Of a stretch of 64,000 bases of DNA, positions 28,356 through 37,786 are shown piece after piece (position 1 is the stretch's first letter; every line of letters starts with the position of its first letter). The notes under the pieces were generated by a model, which worked only from the letters and a program-made list of their open reading frames with translations, was not told where the DNA came from and ran no database searches. A program made the position numbers and the translations under genes. This DNA comes from Methanococcoides burtonii DSM 6242. GTDB taxonomy: Archaea > Halobacteriota > Methanosarcinia > Methanosarcinales > Methanosarcinaceae. The stretch spans positions 837,579-901,578 of the forward strand of contig NC_007955.1 of assembly GCF_000013725.1 (NCBI RefSeq), in the 5' to 3' direction.

Positions 28356-29501
28356 ATGTTAACACTTATAGTTGGCGGTTTTCTTGGAAGCGGGAAAACT
28401 ACCACGATAATCAATACGGGGAAGTACCTTGTGGACAAGGGGTACAAGGTTGCTATTATTGTCAACGAGATTGGAGAGATTGGGATCGATGGCGACATAA
28501 TCAAGAAGTTCGGTTTCGATACAAAAGAGATAACTAACGGATGTATCTGTTGTTCACTCAAGATGGGACTTCGCTCAACTGTGATAACACTTTTTAATTC
28601 TTACAATCCGGATGTCCTTATAATCGAACCTACCGGAATTGCATTCCCAAATTTGATCAAAAGAGAGATAGAACTGATGGACCTTGGAGAAGGTGCGGAG
28701 ATCGCACCTCTTGTGACACTTATCGATGGTAGCAGATTCAAACACATATTAAAAGAGATGAAGAATTTCTCCACCCGCCAGATAGAGGATGCAGAAATTC
28801 TTGCCATCAATAAGATCGACCTTATGGACAAGATACAAATACCTATTATAGAAGAATCTGTCCAGCAGCTCAATAGAAAAGCAAAGGTAATACGGATCTC
28901 TGCAAATAATAACGATGAGAAGTTCTATAGTTTTATGGACATGATATTTCCTGAAGAACTGCTTAATAGGTCTCTTGATCTTAAAGTTCAGGAGACGAAG
29001 CCAAAAGAAATGGAAAAAACATCCATTGCTCCTGCAAATGGCCTATCCTTTGTCAGCAAGAAAGATATGGAACTCATCAGGGATGAGCAGGAAACAGAAA
29101 GCTCCATTGACGCATCAGGTGTTGCAACCTATGCTGCAGAATATAATATCAAAGGCAACACAGATATCGATAGAGCAAAGCTGATCGCTAAGGAGATCAT
29201 GAAGAACATAAAAGCTGAAGTTATGGAACATAGCCCCGAGTTCATTGGTCATATCAAGATGTTCCTAGATTCTAATGCAGATACAGTAAAAATGAATGTA
29301 ACTGCATACTTCGAAGATCCACAATTGGAAGTGATCGAAACAGGAAATAATGATATCCTTAAGTTAAAGATACTTTCAGCGATCTCGAACATGGAAAAAA
29401 AAGAACTTGTGAAGATCGTCGATACCTTCGCAACAGATGTGTGCAAACGTTATGGAATTGAGATTGAAAAGCTTGGAACGCATCATGAGCACAATCATTG
29501 A
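28356..29501 (+). CDS. CobW/G3E family GTPase (metallochaperone)
   Basis: A 381-residue G3E GTPase. Walker A is GGFLGSGKTTTI (about residue 7), the metal-binding CxCC motif is NGCICCSLK (about 68), and the guanine-specificity motif is AINKID (about 150). The C-terminal CobW domain ends in a histidine-rich tail, GTHHEHNH, which could bind Co, Ni or Zn. Such proteins deliver metals with GTP hydrolysis. Beside corrinoid methyltransferase genes, cobalt or zinc delivery is the natural guess. ATG at 28356 follows AGAGGAGC. A fragment of this gene recurs at 32000-32283. Confidence 0.85.
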   Translation: MLTLIVGGFLGSGKTTTIINTGKYLVDKGYKVAIIVNEIGEIGIDGDIIKKFGFDTKEITNGCICCSLKMGLRSTVITLFNSYNPDVLIIEPTGIAFPNLIKREIELMDLGEGAEIAPLVTLIDGSRFKHILKEMKNFSTRQIEDAEILAINKIDLMDKIQIPIIEESVQQLNRKAKVIRISANNNDEKFYSFMDMIFPEELLNRSLDLKVQETKPKEMEKTSIAPANGLSFVSKKDMELIRDEQETESSIDASGVATYAAEYNIKGNTDIDRAKLIAKEIMKNIKAEVMEHSPEFIGHIKMFLDSNADTVKMNVTAYFEDPQLEVIETGNNDILKLKILSAISNMEKKELVKIVDTFATDVCKRYGIEIEKLGTHHEHNH

Positions 29502-29748
29502 GACGGTTACTTACAATTTCAGTATGCTCCTTACTAATTTTTAGTTTTGAAGCAACTCTTTTTTTTGCATGATACGCATAGAATTTGACAAATACATGTA
29601 ATTTAAAATACAAACCAATGTGACAATATTAAGAGAATTCCGATAAACTTTTCCAATAAAATCAAGATTTAGAACAAATTGCAGTAATTTTGTATTATGT
29701 CTTTAACGAACTTTGCCTTTAAAAAAGAGTACAAGCGTCTTGAAAATC

Positions 29749-29916
29749 TCAACTTACAGAACTTCTACCATGAGCATACAACCAATGAGGAACACCACCA
29801 ACCGGGATTTGCTGCTCATCTTCATTAAAACCGGTGCAATAGATCATTTCTCCATTCGATGAAAAATCCGTAATAATGTTCGAATCTATTAGTGGCTCAT
29901 ATTGTTCCGGATACAT
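29749..29916 (-). CDS. Possible 55-residue protein or 3' gene remnant
   Basis: A minus frame from ATG at 29916 to TGA at 29749 reads MYPEQYEPLIDSN and ends IPVGGVPHWLYAHGRSSVS. The composition (D, E, Y, W; few rare residues) looks coding. The frame stays protein-like upstream (DEQYNIPDRGYGW) across an in-frame TAG at 29929-29931, with no ATG before the next TAG near the kinase stop. It may be the end of a lost gene or a small amber-containing protein. No family recognised. Confidence 0.25.
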   Translation of the reverse strand: MYPEQYEPLIDSNIITDFSSNGEMIYCTGFNEDEQQIPVGGVPHWLYAHGRSSVS

Positions 29917-29924
29917 GTATCCGG
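29907..29924. repeat. 18-bp perfect palindrome
   Basis: CCGGATACATGTATCCGG is its own reverse complement. It overlaps the start of the small frame and could be a regulator binding site or chance within coding-like sequence. Confidence 0.4.
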
Positions 29925-30039
29925 GATTCTACCACCCATATCCCCGATCCGGTATGTTATATTGTTCATCGACCTTACAACTTATTGATGAAAATAATTT
30001 GTTCTAGAGAGATGAAAAAGAAAAAAGTGTAACTCATTT

Positions 30040-31824
30040 TTACCGGGGTAATCTAATGTGAACTGTGGTCCCCTTTTCTTCCTCACTCTCGATCCAGATA
30101 TTTCCTTTATGCGCTTCAACAATGTTCTTGCAAATATACAACCCCACTCCGGTTCCACCATATCTGCGTTTGATTGAGGCATCGACCTGGTAAAACCTCT
30201 GAAATAAGTTTGGTATAAGCTCCTTTGGTATACCAATCCCTGTATCTTTAACCTCGATATGCAGATCATCTTCCTCTTCATATGCATTCAGGATTATCCT
30301 GCCTTCCGAAGGGGTGAACTTAATTGCATTATCAACAAGATTGGTCAACATATCGGAAAGCCTAGCTTTATCACCATTTATTAGAGGTAAGTTTTCAGGC
30401 ACATTATTTTCAATTAATAATCCTTTATCTTCAATTTGCAAATTGACGTCATTTACTACATTGTCTATAATCTCTGCAATCCGTACCTTCTCTATATGAT
30501 ATTGAATAGCTCTGGATTCTAGTCCGCTGATAAATAATAACGATTCTATCAGGCGTCTGAGCCGCTCTGAATTTCTCAAAACTATATTGACTGCCTTTTT
30601 TTGCTGTTCATTAAGTGTTCCCAGGCTTCCATCAAAAACGAGTTCTACATAACCCTTGATGGAAACAAGCGGTGTTTTAAGTTCGTGGCTTATGTTAGAC
30701 AAGAACTCATTCTTCATCACATCAAGGGATTTGAGATCGTCGTTTACCTTTTCCAGTTCTTTGTTCACCTCTGAAAGTTCATTTGCATATTTTTGAAGTG
30801 CCTCTTCTGATTGCTTTCTTTGGATTATTCTCCACATACCTTCCATAAGTAATGTCAGTTGGCGAACATCGGATTCATCATATTCTTCATCTTTGTTCCC
30901 TACCCCTGCTACTGCAACTACCCTTTCACCATCAAACACCGGGATGTTCATGTGACGCGTTAGTTTCATATGGTCTTTTGGATATCCTTTCTTTAAGGGG
31001 TTTGGAACATTGTAGTCATTTGTAATAATGGGTTTTCGCTGTCTCAGCGCTTCACCCCAAAGTCCGGTGGTCTTCAGGGTATAAACTATAGGCTTATCTC
31101 TTATTTTGCATTCCAGCATTGCAGCTTGGGACCATGAATGCATTGTGAGAACGGACTCATCTTCGTTTACGAATGCGATATAACCAACTTGGCTCTGAGT
31201 AAGCCGGACAGCTTCTTCACGAGCAAAGTCTACGATTTTCTGCATTGACCTGTCGGTCATCTGGTTAAGTTGCAAAAGTGTTTCGAGACGGTACTCATCG
31301 AGCTTCCAGGCATCTTCAGCTTCTTTGCGTCTCGTGATATCTTCAAAGATACCGATGCCACCCAGAAGAGTGCCTTCTTCCGATATATTTGGGTTGTAAT
31401 CAGCTTTTATAAAAATAACTTTACCACTGATTACAGTGCAATATTTTCCTTCATAGTGACCTGGTTTTCTTGAAAGAACCGCTTTGACAGCATCCCTCAT
31501 CTTTTCATCCCGGATGGAGGTTGCCATATTAAAGCCAATGACATCTTTTCTTGAGGCAGAGATAATTTCAAGGAACTTATCATTGCAATGTGTTATCATC
31601 CCATTATGGTCAAAATGGAAAATTCCCAGAGGAGAATTCTCAAAGATCAGACGGTATTTCTTTTCCGAATCCTGAAATAGCTCTTCTGTCTTTTCATTTT
31701 TGCTAATATCTTCGGAAATTCTTATTCCCCCGGTACTGTAATTATCATTACTTATCCTTGAAAAAGAAAAACGATAATTTAAACTAATTATATATCTCTG
31801 AACTATATCACTAGTTAAGCATCG
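30040..31824 (-). pseudogene. 5'-truncated PAS-GAF sensor histidine kinase
   Basis: From ATG at 31599 the frame codes 519 residues: part of a PAS domain, a second PAS-like region (KVIFIKADYNPNISEEGTLL), a GAF domain ending GVGNKDEEYDESDVRQL, a HisKA domain with the phospho-accepting His in LSNISHELKTPL, and HATPase motifs (NLVDNAIKF, DTGIGIPKEL, YGGTGVGLYICKNIVEAH). The same frame is open upstream to 31824 and keeps coding for PAS residues (TGGIRISEDIS, then YRLIFENSPLGIFHFDHNG), but it has no ATG, GTG or TTG before 31599. The first PAS is therefore cut. The gene seems to have lost its 5' end; a shortened soluble kinase made from 31599 is possible. Confidence 0.7.
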
Positions 31825-31994
31825 TTACCGATTGCATCTATGGGATATGACCCCATTGATAGTTCCCCCACTTTTGGATACTATTAAGTTAATTTTAAGA
31901 TTGAGTTCTATTTATAGATTGTTGTGCCTTGAAGATCATTCTGGCAATTCAACATTCCAGTTACAAGCAATAAACAAACAAATAATTGAAATGC

Positions 31995-32400
31995 TTTTTT
32001 CATTTTTGGATCGGATGACACATTTCCTGAATAATTGCTTGATAGGTCTCTTGATTTTAAAGTTCATGAGACGAAGCCAAAAGAAATGGGTAAAACATCC
32101 ATTGCTCCTGCAAATGGCCTATCCTTTGTCAGCAAAAAAGATATGGAATTCATCAGGGATGAGTAGGAAACAGAAAACTCCATTGACGCATCAGGTGTTG
32201 TAACCTATGCTGCAGAATATAATATCATAGGCAACACAGATATCGATAGAGCAAAGCTGATCGCTAAGGAGATTATGAAGAACAAAGTAAGTATAAAAAG
32301 TACAGAAGAAGCCCTCTCACCGGAAGGTTGGAATCATCCTCCGATGGAGACTAAACTTATATTCGTGGGCGTGGGGTTTGCTTAATATCTGGTATTTGAA
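31995..32400 (+). pseudogene. Hybrid remnant of cobW and hyuA genes
   Basis: Bases about 32000-32283 match the middle-to-late part of the cobW gene (about 28930-29215), with a stop at TAG 32165-32167 where the intact gene has CAG. At about 32283 the match switches to the 3' end of the hyuA gene (28113-28210), ending with the same METKLIFVGVG C-terminus and TAA. The joint falls in the shared bases around GAAGAACA/GAAAACA. Order is reversed relative to the intact genes (hyuA lies before cobW there). It is not expressed as a useful protein. Confidence 0.75.
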
Positions 32401-32403
32401 TTG

Positions 32404-33105
32404 TCAGAATATATTTCCTCTATACACCTTAAGTCCCTCATCTGAGACTGTAAGAATGAAGGGGTCCATGCTGTGTTCTGAAGCACGCATTTTTTTGACC
32501 TGTATATAACGATTTGTTGTATTGTCTTTCATGTGAAGTCCAAGTTCTATAATCCCATCTGCAAGATAATTTTCAAAGTTATTTGCATGATTCAGTCCAA
32601 GTGACTCACTTGTTTCAAGTATCATAAAAGTTGTAAGATTTTCACGTCTTAGTGGTTCGAAAAGATGGTAAAGTCTTTTTCTCATATCACGAGGTTCAAC
32701 ATCGAGGAGTGAATAAAGGGCACCAAGTGAGTCCAATGCTACACATGTGAACTTATCCCCCATCTTTTGTTTGTATTGCAGTATATTTGTCTCTATAAGG
32801 GTTAGGAGATCGCCTGAAAATTCATCGTATTGGAGGCGGTAATCACTAAAATCAGATATTGATAGATTATCTGAAAGTTCCAGTCCCATACTTTTCATGT
32901 TTGCAAGGTGGTTATCCTTGCTTTGTTCAAGAGTAATGTAAGTCCCGAACTCTCCGACATTTTCGAGATATTTTGAAAGGATCGAAAAAGTAATTCCAGA
33001 TTTAAGACTTCCGGGAACCCCCGTTATTAGAATCACACTTCCTTTTGGTATGTCTGTACTGAATATGTCATCAAGTCCATCAATCGTATCAATAAATCTC
33101 ATCAA
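32404..33105 (-). CDS. KaiC-like RecA-superfamily ATPase
   Basis: A 233-residue single-domain ATPase of the archaeal KaiC/FlaH-like group. Walker A is ITGVPGSLKSGIT (about residue 29) with Leu where KaiC usually has Gly. Walker B-like residues are TCVALDSLGALY (about 118), and a catalytic-Glu region YITLEQSKDN lies near 57. Such proteins act in archaeal signalling together with PAS, CheF or DUF835 proteins. It is the last gene of the cassette 35945-32404. Its final bases coincide with sequence also found after hyuA (28221-28265). Confidence 0.78.
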   Translation of the reverse strand: MMRFIDTIDGLDDIFSTDIPKGSVILITGVPGSLKSGITFSILSKYLENVGEFGTYITLEQSKDNHLANMKSMGLELSDNLSISDFSDYRLQYDEFSGDLLTLIETNILQYKQKMGDKFTCVALDSLGALYSLLDVEPRDMRKRLYHLFEPLRRENLTTFMILETSESLGLNHANNFENYLADGIIELGLHMKDNTTNRYIQVKKMRASEHSMDPFILTVSDEGLKVYRGNIF

Positions 33106-33164
33106 ATTCCTCCACTCTTAATAAATTTGTATGTTAATGCTCTATTTATGCTCTGATGCGTATG

Positions 33165-34292
33165 TCACTGCAAAGCTGTTTGTTCCTGTCTGGAGATTTT
33201 TTCGATTTTAAGGGTATGTTTTACCGTTTCAATACCTCTTTCAGTAAGAGTATTTTCAGCGGTTATGTCTTTATTTTCCATCATTTCTCTCATTGAGATC
33301 TCAAGTTCATGGGGATCAATGTACAGAAGGTTGGCCATATCCTTTTCTTCCTTAATGCCAACATAAAGACAATTCAATATTCTTGTATGTAAATTTTCAT
33401 TCATATTGAGTATTCTGGATAATGCCAGAAGAAGGACATTATCTTCCGATTCTATCAATATGGTCGCGCCTGAAAGATTCCGCAACTGGAGCTCCAGATC
33501 AGTAATATTAATCTTACTAAGACTGATATCCCTTATTTCAGGGGACAGGACAAAATACCAGAGATCTTCAATAAAGACAGTCCCTGATACAGATGAGTAT
33601 TCAAATTTTTTGGTAAATCTAACAATATTGTTTTTTGGTGTGAATGTGTTCGAGATCTCACCGAATGAGAACAAAAGTGGCAATGCTGGAGTATCATCTA
33701 ATGTTCCATCCTTTCCTTCCTTGATAGTTTCAAGGTAATAATGACCCTGTTGTGTCAATTGTGCATTAGCATCAACAAGTTTTCGTATCTTTAAGGTTCC
33801 AAAAGCACGTTTGATTACCTCCATATCATTTGAAATAAGTGGGAGGTGTTTACTGATGTCTTTTCTTCCCATTGCAAGAAGACTTAAAAGTTTTGTTTCT
33901 TCTTCCTTTAACCCTTCAAAATCCGTATTTGCTCTGAAACCGATCTTTTCAAGCAAATGATCTCTTATATTTTCTATATCTTCAGGTTTTCCCGCAAATA
34001 TCATTGTATGGTTGATGTAGGAAGAACCAAAGTTTGAATTTTTCTTATAATCAATAGCTAACTCTGCAATATATCCTGTATCTGCTCTGATATCGTTTCT
34101 CACAGAAGCTGATATGTTCCGGTCCACAGTTTCGATCGATCGGTAGGGGACCATGCTCCAACCAGAACTTGAGGGAAACCAAATTTCATTCTCTGTAAAA
34201 GCTACAACATCATGTTTCCATGCTAAGCTATGACTACTCATATTAGTCATAATCTGTGGCAGATCGATAACGTATGATAATTTCACTTCCAT
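33165..34292 (-). CDS. CheF-like archaeal signalling protein
   Basis: A 375-residue protein that resembles the archaeal CheF family (DUF439), which links the chemotaxis system to the archaellum. The N-terminal half looks like a PH-type beta domain (VKLSYVIDLPQ, then ENEIWFPSSSGWSMVPYRSIE) repeated after about residue 200. Between them and at the end are winged-helix-like segments (LLSLLAMGRKDISKHLPLIS; LLYIDPHELEISMREMMEN). No archaellum or che genes lie in the window, so it may instead serve a separate signalling cassette. Family assignment is from overall pattern only. It sits 13 bases from the DUF835 gene. Confidence 0.5.
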   Translation of the reverse strand: MEVKLSYVIDLPQIMTNMSSHSLAWKHDVVAFTENEIWFPSSSGWSMVPYRSIETVDRNISASVRNDIRADTGYIAELAIDYKKNSNFGSSYINHTMIFAGKPEDIENIRDHLLEKIGFRANTDFEGLKEEETKLLSLLAMGRKDISKHLPLISNDMEVIKRAFGTLKIRKLVDANAQLTQQGHYYLETIKEGKDGTLDDTPALPLLFSFGEISNTFTPKNNIVRFTKKFEYSSVSGTVFIEDLWYFVLSPEIRDISLSKINITDLELQLRNLSGATILIESEDNVLLLALSRILNMNENLHTRILNCLYVGIKEEKDMANLLYIDPHELEISMREMMENKDITAENTLTERGIETVKHTLKIEKISRQEQTALQ

Positions 34293-34304
34293 ATATCCCC
34301 CCCC

Positions 34305-35945
34305 TCAATCATTATAGGTATCTTCATCTGTAAGTGATCTCATCCATCTCTTTAACAGATGATGATCCTTTGTATCAAAGATCAAAGGATCGATCTGAAG
34401 AATTAATCTTGAATCTGATACCATTATGGTGTCATTGGTCTGTTCCATGAACTTAATAACTGACTTGAGATCATTTTCAAGTATGAGGTATTCAAGTCCA
34501 TCTATCAGTACAATACCATCATTTACTTTTTTAATAAAATTTTCGATAGTAGGATGAAGTTTGAACAATTCAGTAGGATCAATTGAGGGATATTCAGAAG
34601 TTTTGGTCTTCGTAAGCCAGATTATAGGAGTCTTTGTAATATTATATTTGCTCCTTATCTTTGCAGGATTTTCTCTTGTAATGCAAAGCCCTGGTCTTCC
34701 TTGCTTGACCATGGTGGAAAATATGTCGTAAGATGCATTCAGATCACCACTATCTTGTATGTATGTATAGCTTCCCTCAAGCTCCAGAGTATCCTTTCTC
34801 TCTGTATTTTCTTCTATAGAAGGGGCTATCAAAAGTCCGCGAAGCTCTGAAATATCTTGAAGTGTAACAATAAGCCCTTTATGATTGTTGTTATCCATTA
34901 TGGCAGAGGTTGCAATGTTCGCATCGATACATTCTCCGTCCTTTTTTAGCAGTTCTATAGAAAGGTCGTTCTTATCTGTAAATTCGAGTAATTCGTTGTT
35001 GCTGATTATGGTAGATATCGGATTGCCGATAATTTCGTCATTAGCATAGCCAAGAAGATCCATAGCTTTCTCATTAGCAGTAACTATATTTTGTTCCCTG
35101 TCAAGTACAATAGTTGCAATTGGTGCTATACGGATAAGAAGATTAAGGTAATCATTGGCGTGTTTCAGTTCTTCTTCTGCAATCTTACGGGGAGTTATGT
35201 CCTCTCCTGAACAGATTATTCCGGTTGTTTTTCCATTATTATCTTTTAGCTTTATAACATTCCATGAAAGCACTTTTTTCTGTCCTGACTTTGTAATGAT
35301 GTTCATTTCGAACGCATTGCATTCATCTTTCTATTGGCATTGTAATTTTTTATAGTGTGCTTTTAAGGTCTCTCTTTCTTCCACAGGAACAAAATTATCA
35401 TAATAATTTTTGCCGATCAATTCTTCTTTGGAATATCCGAGTATTTCACCCCCCTTTTTATTGATATTGACAATATTATGTTCATTGTCAATTATAACTA
35501 TCATAATTCCTGCGACATCGAAATATTTATGGGCAGTATCTCTTTCTTTGCGTATCGTATCATGTTGTTGTTTTATCTTCAACAAAGAATGTACTCTTGT
35601 CTTTAGTTCCAGCATATCCACAGGTTTTGAAAGGAACTCATCAGCTCCTGCTGCAATACCTTTTATCCTGTCTTCCTTTTCGGATAATGCTGTAACAAGA
35701 ACTACTGGAATGAATTTAGTTCTCTCATCATTTTTGAGTTTTTCACAGGTTTGGTAACCGTCCATTTTCGGCATTCGGACATCGAGAAGGATTATGTCAG
35801 GGTCAAAATCCTTTACTTTTTCAAGGGCTTCAACACCATCAGAGGCTAATGCAATTTCATAGTCACCTGAAAGATATGCTTCCATTAATTCAAGGTTCCA
35901 TGGTTCATCATCGACAACAAGTATTTTTGGAAACGGTTCACTCAT
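34305..35945 (-). CDS. Receiver-PAS-PAS-DUF835 regulator with in-frame TAG (possible pyrrolysine)
   Basis: Reading TAG at 35331-35333 as an amino acid joins two frames into one of 546 residues. Receiver domain (1-120): KILVVDDEPWN, phospho-Asp in DIILLDVRMPKMDG, VLVTALS and Lys in LSKPVD. First PAS (about 140-255) spans the TAG at residue 205: before it GGEILGYSKEELIGKNYYDN and after it NIITKSGQKKVLSWN, then ICSGEDIT. Second PAS is about 260-370. The DUF835 domain (about 390-540) contains TPIIWLTKTK and IVLIDGLEYLI. The eight codons between TAG and the first ATG are open and fit PAS spacing. As a stop, TAG would cut the PAS fold in two. It starts the cassette with CheF-like and KaiC-like genes. 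Confidence 0.78.
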
Positions 35946-36085
35946 ATGGCAGACTCCTAAAAAGTAAAGGTATTTCTGAAACGTTTTTGGTCCATTTTCC
36001 TTGGCTGGTTTAAGGAAACTTTAGGTTTAATTTGTCATTACTTAAATAAATATGTTACTATAAAATGTATGATATTCAGCTCAGC

Positions 36086-37225
36086 TCAATCTCGGTTTAG
36101 AAAAATAGTGAGGCCGAAAAGAATGGCCGTTATGAAAAAAATGGTCTTTACCTCTAGACTATTTGCAAGTACTCCAGCTATCAGGGGCATTAACGCAAGT
36201 CCTGCATAGATGCAGGTATTGTAGATACCCATTGCCATGCCTTTTTCAATATTCATGGATGCAATAGCTATTGGAAGTCCTACAAGCATCAGACCTGAAC
36301 CAATACCAATTATGAAGAAACCTGCCATTGAGCTATTAATTGTAACGAGTATGCCAATTGTTGCTATCATTATTCCTATTTTTATGAGTTTTGCATACCC
36401 GATATTTACATAAGATGTTACAAGAGATGATATCATTGTAGATACATAGAGAAGTGAGATCGATATACCTAGCTCTGTCTTTGAGAGTGTATCTGTACCA
36501 TATTCAGGATAAAGGGATATAAGGACACCACTTGATCCTGCAAGTATAAATGAGATGATCCATATCCCCCGAGTATCCTTTGATGTAAATATATGTGAAC
36601 TCGGGTGTTCTCTTTCAATTATCTTTTTTTGTGAGGTAATCGTTGCTATAGTGTTTGAAGAAACTATAGAACGATAGATTGCAAATATTATTGTTAAGAA
36701 TGTCAAAATTGAAAAAAGAATAATTCCATTTTTGATGTTAGAGTGAACCAAATAACCGGTAACTGCAACACCAGCAGCTAGTCCGGCATTGATTAGAAAG
36801 CTGAATTCTCCCATATAACGTGCTCTCTTTGTGTAACGAGCCAGTCTTGAATATGCTGCAGGGAAAAATGCACCACAAGCAGCCCCTTCAATGAAACGTG
36901 CTGATACAAATATTATGAAGCTATCAGTAAAGATCATACATAGCCCTGATATAAATGACAGCAGAAGACCAAGACTAACCAATTTCAGATTATCAGTTCT
37001 ATCACTTAATATTCCAAATGGAAGCATGGTACTTAATGCTCCGAGGAAGAATGAAGAATATACCAAACTTGAGGAATTTATGCCGTAGATCTGTCCAGTG
37101 GCAGAAAGCTCTGGCAGGATAGGTATGACAGCATTTGAAAGTCCCATTATGACTAAAGCAGATGAATAGATCAAGAACCTGTCATTATCCATAATAGCGA
37201 ATAAGACGATGGAAGGTAGATACAT
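36086..37225 (-). CDS. Major facilitator superfamily transporter
   Basis: A 379-residue membrane protein with about 12 helices. The MFS signature between helices 2 and 3 is present (PFGILSDRTDNLKLVSLG), and helix 4 has GAACGAFFPAAYSRLARY. Drug-efflux and sugar-efflux branches both fit; substrate unknown. The start region at 37225 (MYLPSIVLFAIMDNDRF) may be a few codons too long: ATG at 37192 (MDNDRFLIYSSALVIMG) begins directly before helix 1. Confidence 0.85.
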   Translation of the reverse strand: MYLPSIVLFAIMDNDRFLIYSSALVIMGLSNAVIPILPELSATGQIYGINSSSLVYSSFFLGALSTMLPFGILSDRTDNLKLVSLGLLLSFISGLCMIFTDSFIIFVSARFIEGAACGAFFPAAYSRLARYTKRARYMGEFSFLINAGLAAGVAVTGYLVHSNIKNGIILFSILTFLTIIFAIYRSIVSSNTIATITSQKKIIEREHPSSHIFTSKDTRGIWIISFILAGSSGVLISLYPEYGTDTLSKTELGISISLLYVSTMISSLVTSYVNIGYAKLIKIGIMIATIGILVTINSSMAGFFIIGIGSGLMLVGLPIAIASMNIEKGMAMGIYNTCIYAGLALMPLIAGVLANSLEVKTIFFITAILFGLTIFLNRD

Positions 37226-37361
37226 CTTTGTGTCTTGAGAAAATAATGTTTAATAATGCCCAAGATACTTTGCTCTGAAAATAGAAAATTGTCATGATAA
37301 GAACAAAGTATGAACTAATGCATGTGTTGGAAATCCATTTCTTACTGCAGTCCAGACATTG

Positions 37362-37589
37362 TTAGTGAAGAATCTCATACCTTTTATTGAAAGTATATTT
37401 CTCAACTATAGATACCATTCCGGATTGATGTTTTATGATGTAATCTCCGGCTTTCCCCTGTAATGTACCATTTGGGGTCTTTATGCTAAAATCGGCAGCC
37501 ATTCTTAATGCATGACCGACCGGTGTTTTCTGTATACTTTCATCGTTTGAAGGGGAATTTGTATGCAGATCTTTCTTTGATCGACTCAT
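37362..37589 (-). CDS. Small conserved-looking protein
   Basis: A 75-residue protein: a polar N-terminus (MSRSKKDLHTNSPSND), then VGHALRMAADFSIKTPNGTL and AGDYIIKHQSGMVSIVEKYT. The GDYIIK...F..RYE pattern resembles a short domain found in many small proteins of unknown function. GGGAGAG stands before the ATG. No further function can be given. Confidence 0.55.
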   Translation of the reverse strand: MSRSKKDLHTNSPSNDESIQKTPVGHALRMAADFSIKTPNGTLQGKAGDYIIKHQSGMVSIVEKYTFNKRYEILH

Positions 37590-37786
37590 TAAATCTCTCC
37601 CTCATCATAATGGGTAATTCATTGTTTATATACTTGGCCGATATTATTAATTATGTTAAATATCATATATTTAATCAGTCATACTAGTTGTGCTCATTGT
37701 ATTTTATATCTTTATTTTGATCAGAGTTCATACTATAGTATTTATTCCAGGTTAACAAATGAAGGTAAGAAGGATCAGGAAAAAGC

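Larger units (their letters stand above)
29502..30039. other. Intergenic region with palindrome and possible small frame
   Basis: Lies between convergent cobW and the kinase remnant. The left half is AT-rich without features. The right half holds an 18-bp perfect palindrome (29907-29924) and a protein-like minus frame (see 29749-29916). Confidence 0.4.

Noticed and set aside
31832-32203. 123-codon plus-strand frame
   Set aside because: Off-frame reading of the cobW remnant; the matching off-frame reading also exists at 28975-29184 in the intact gene.
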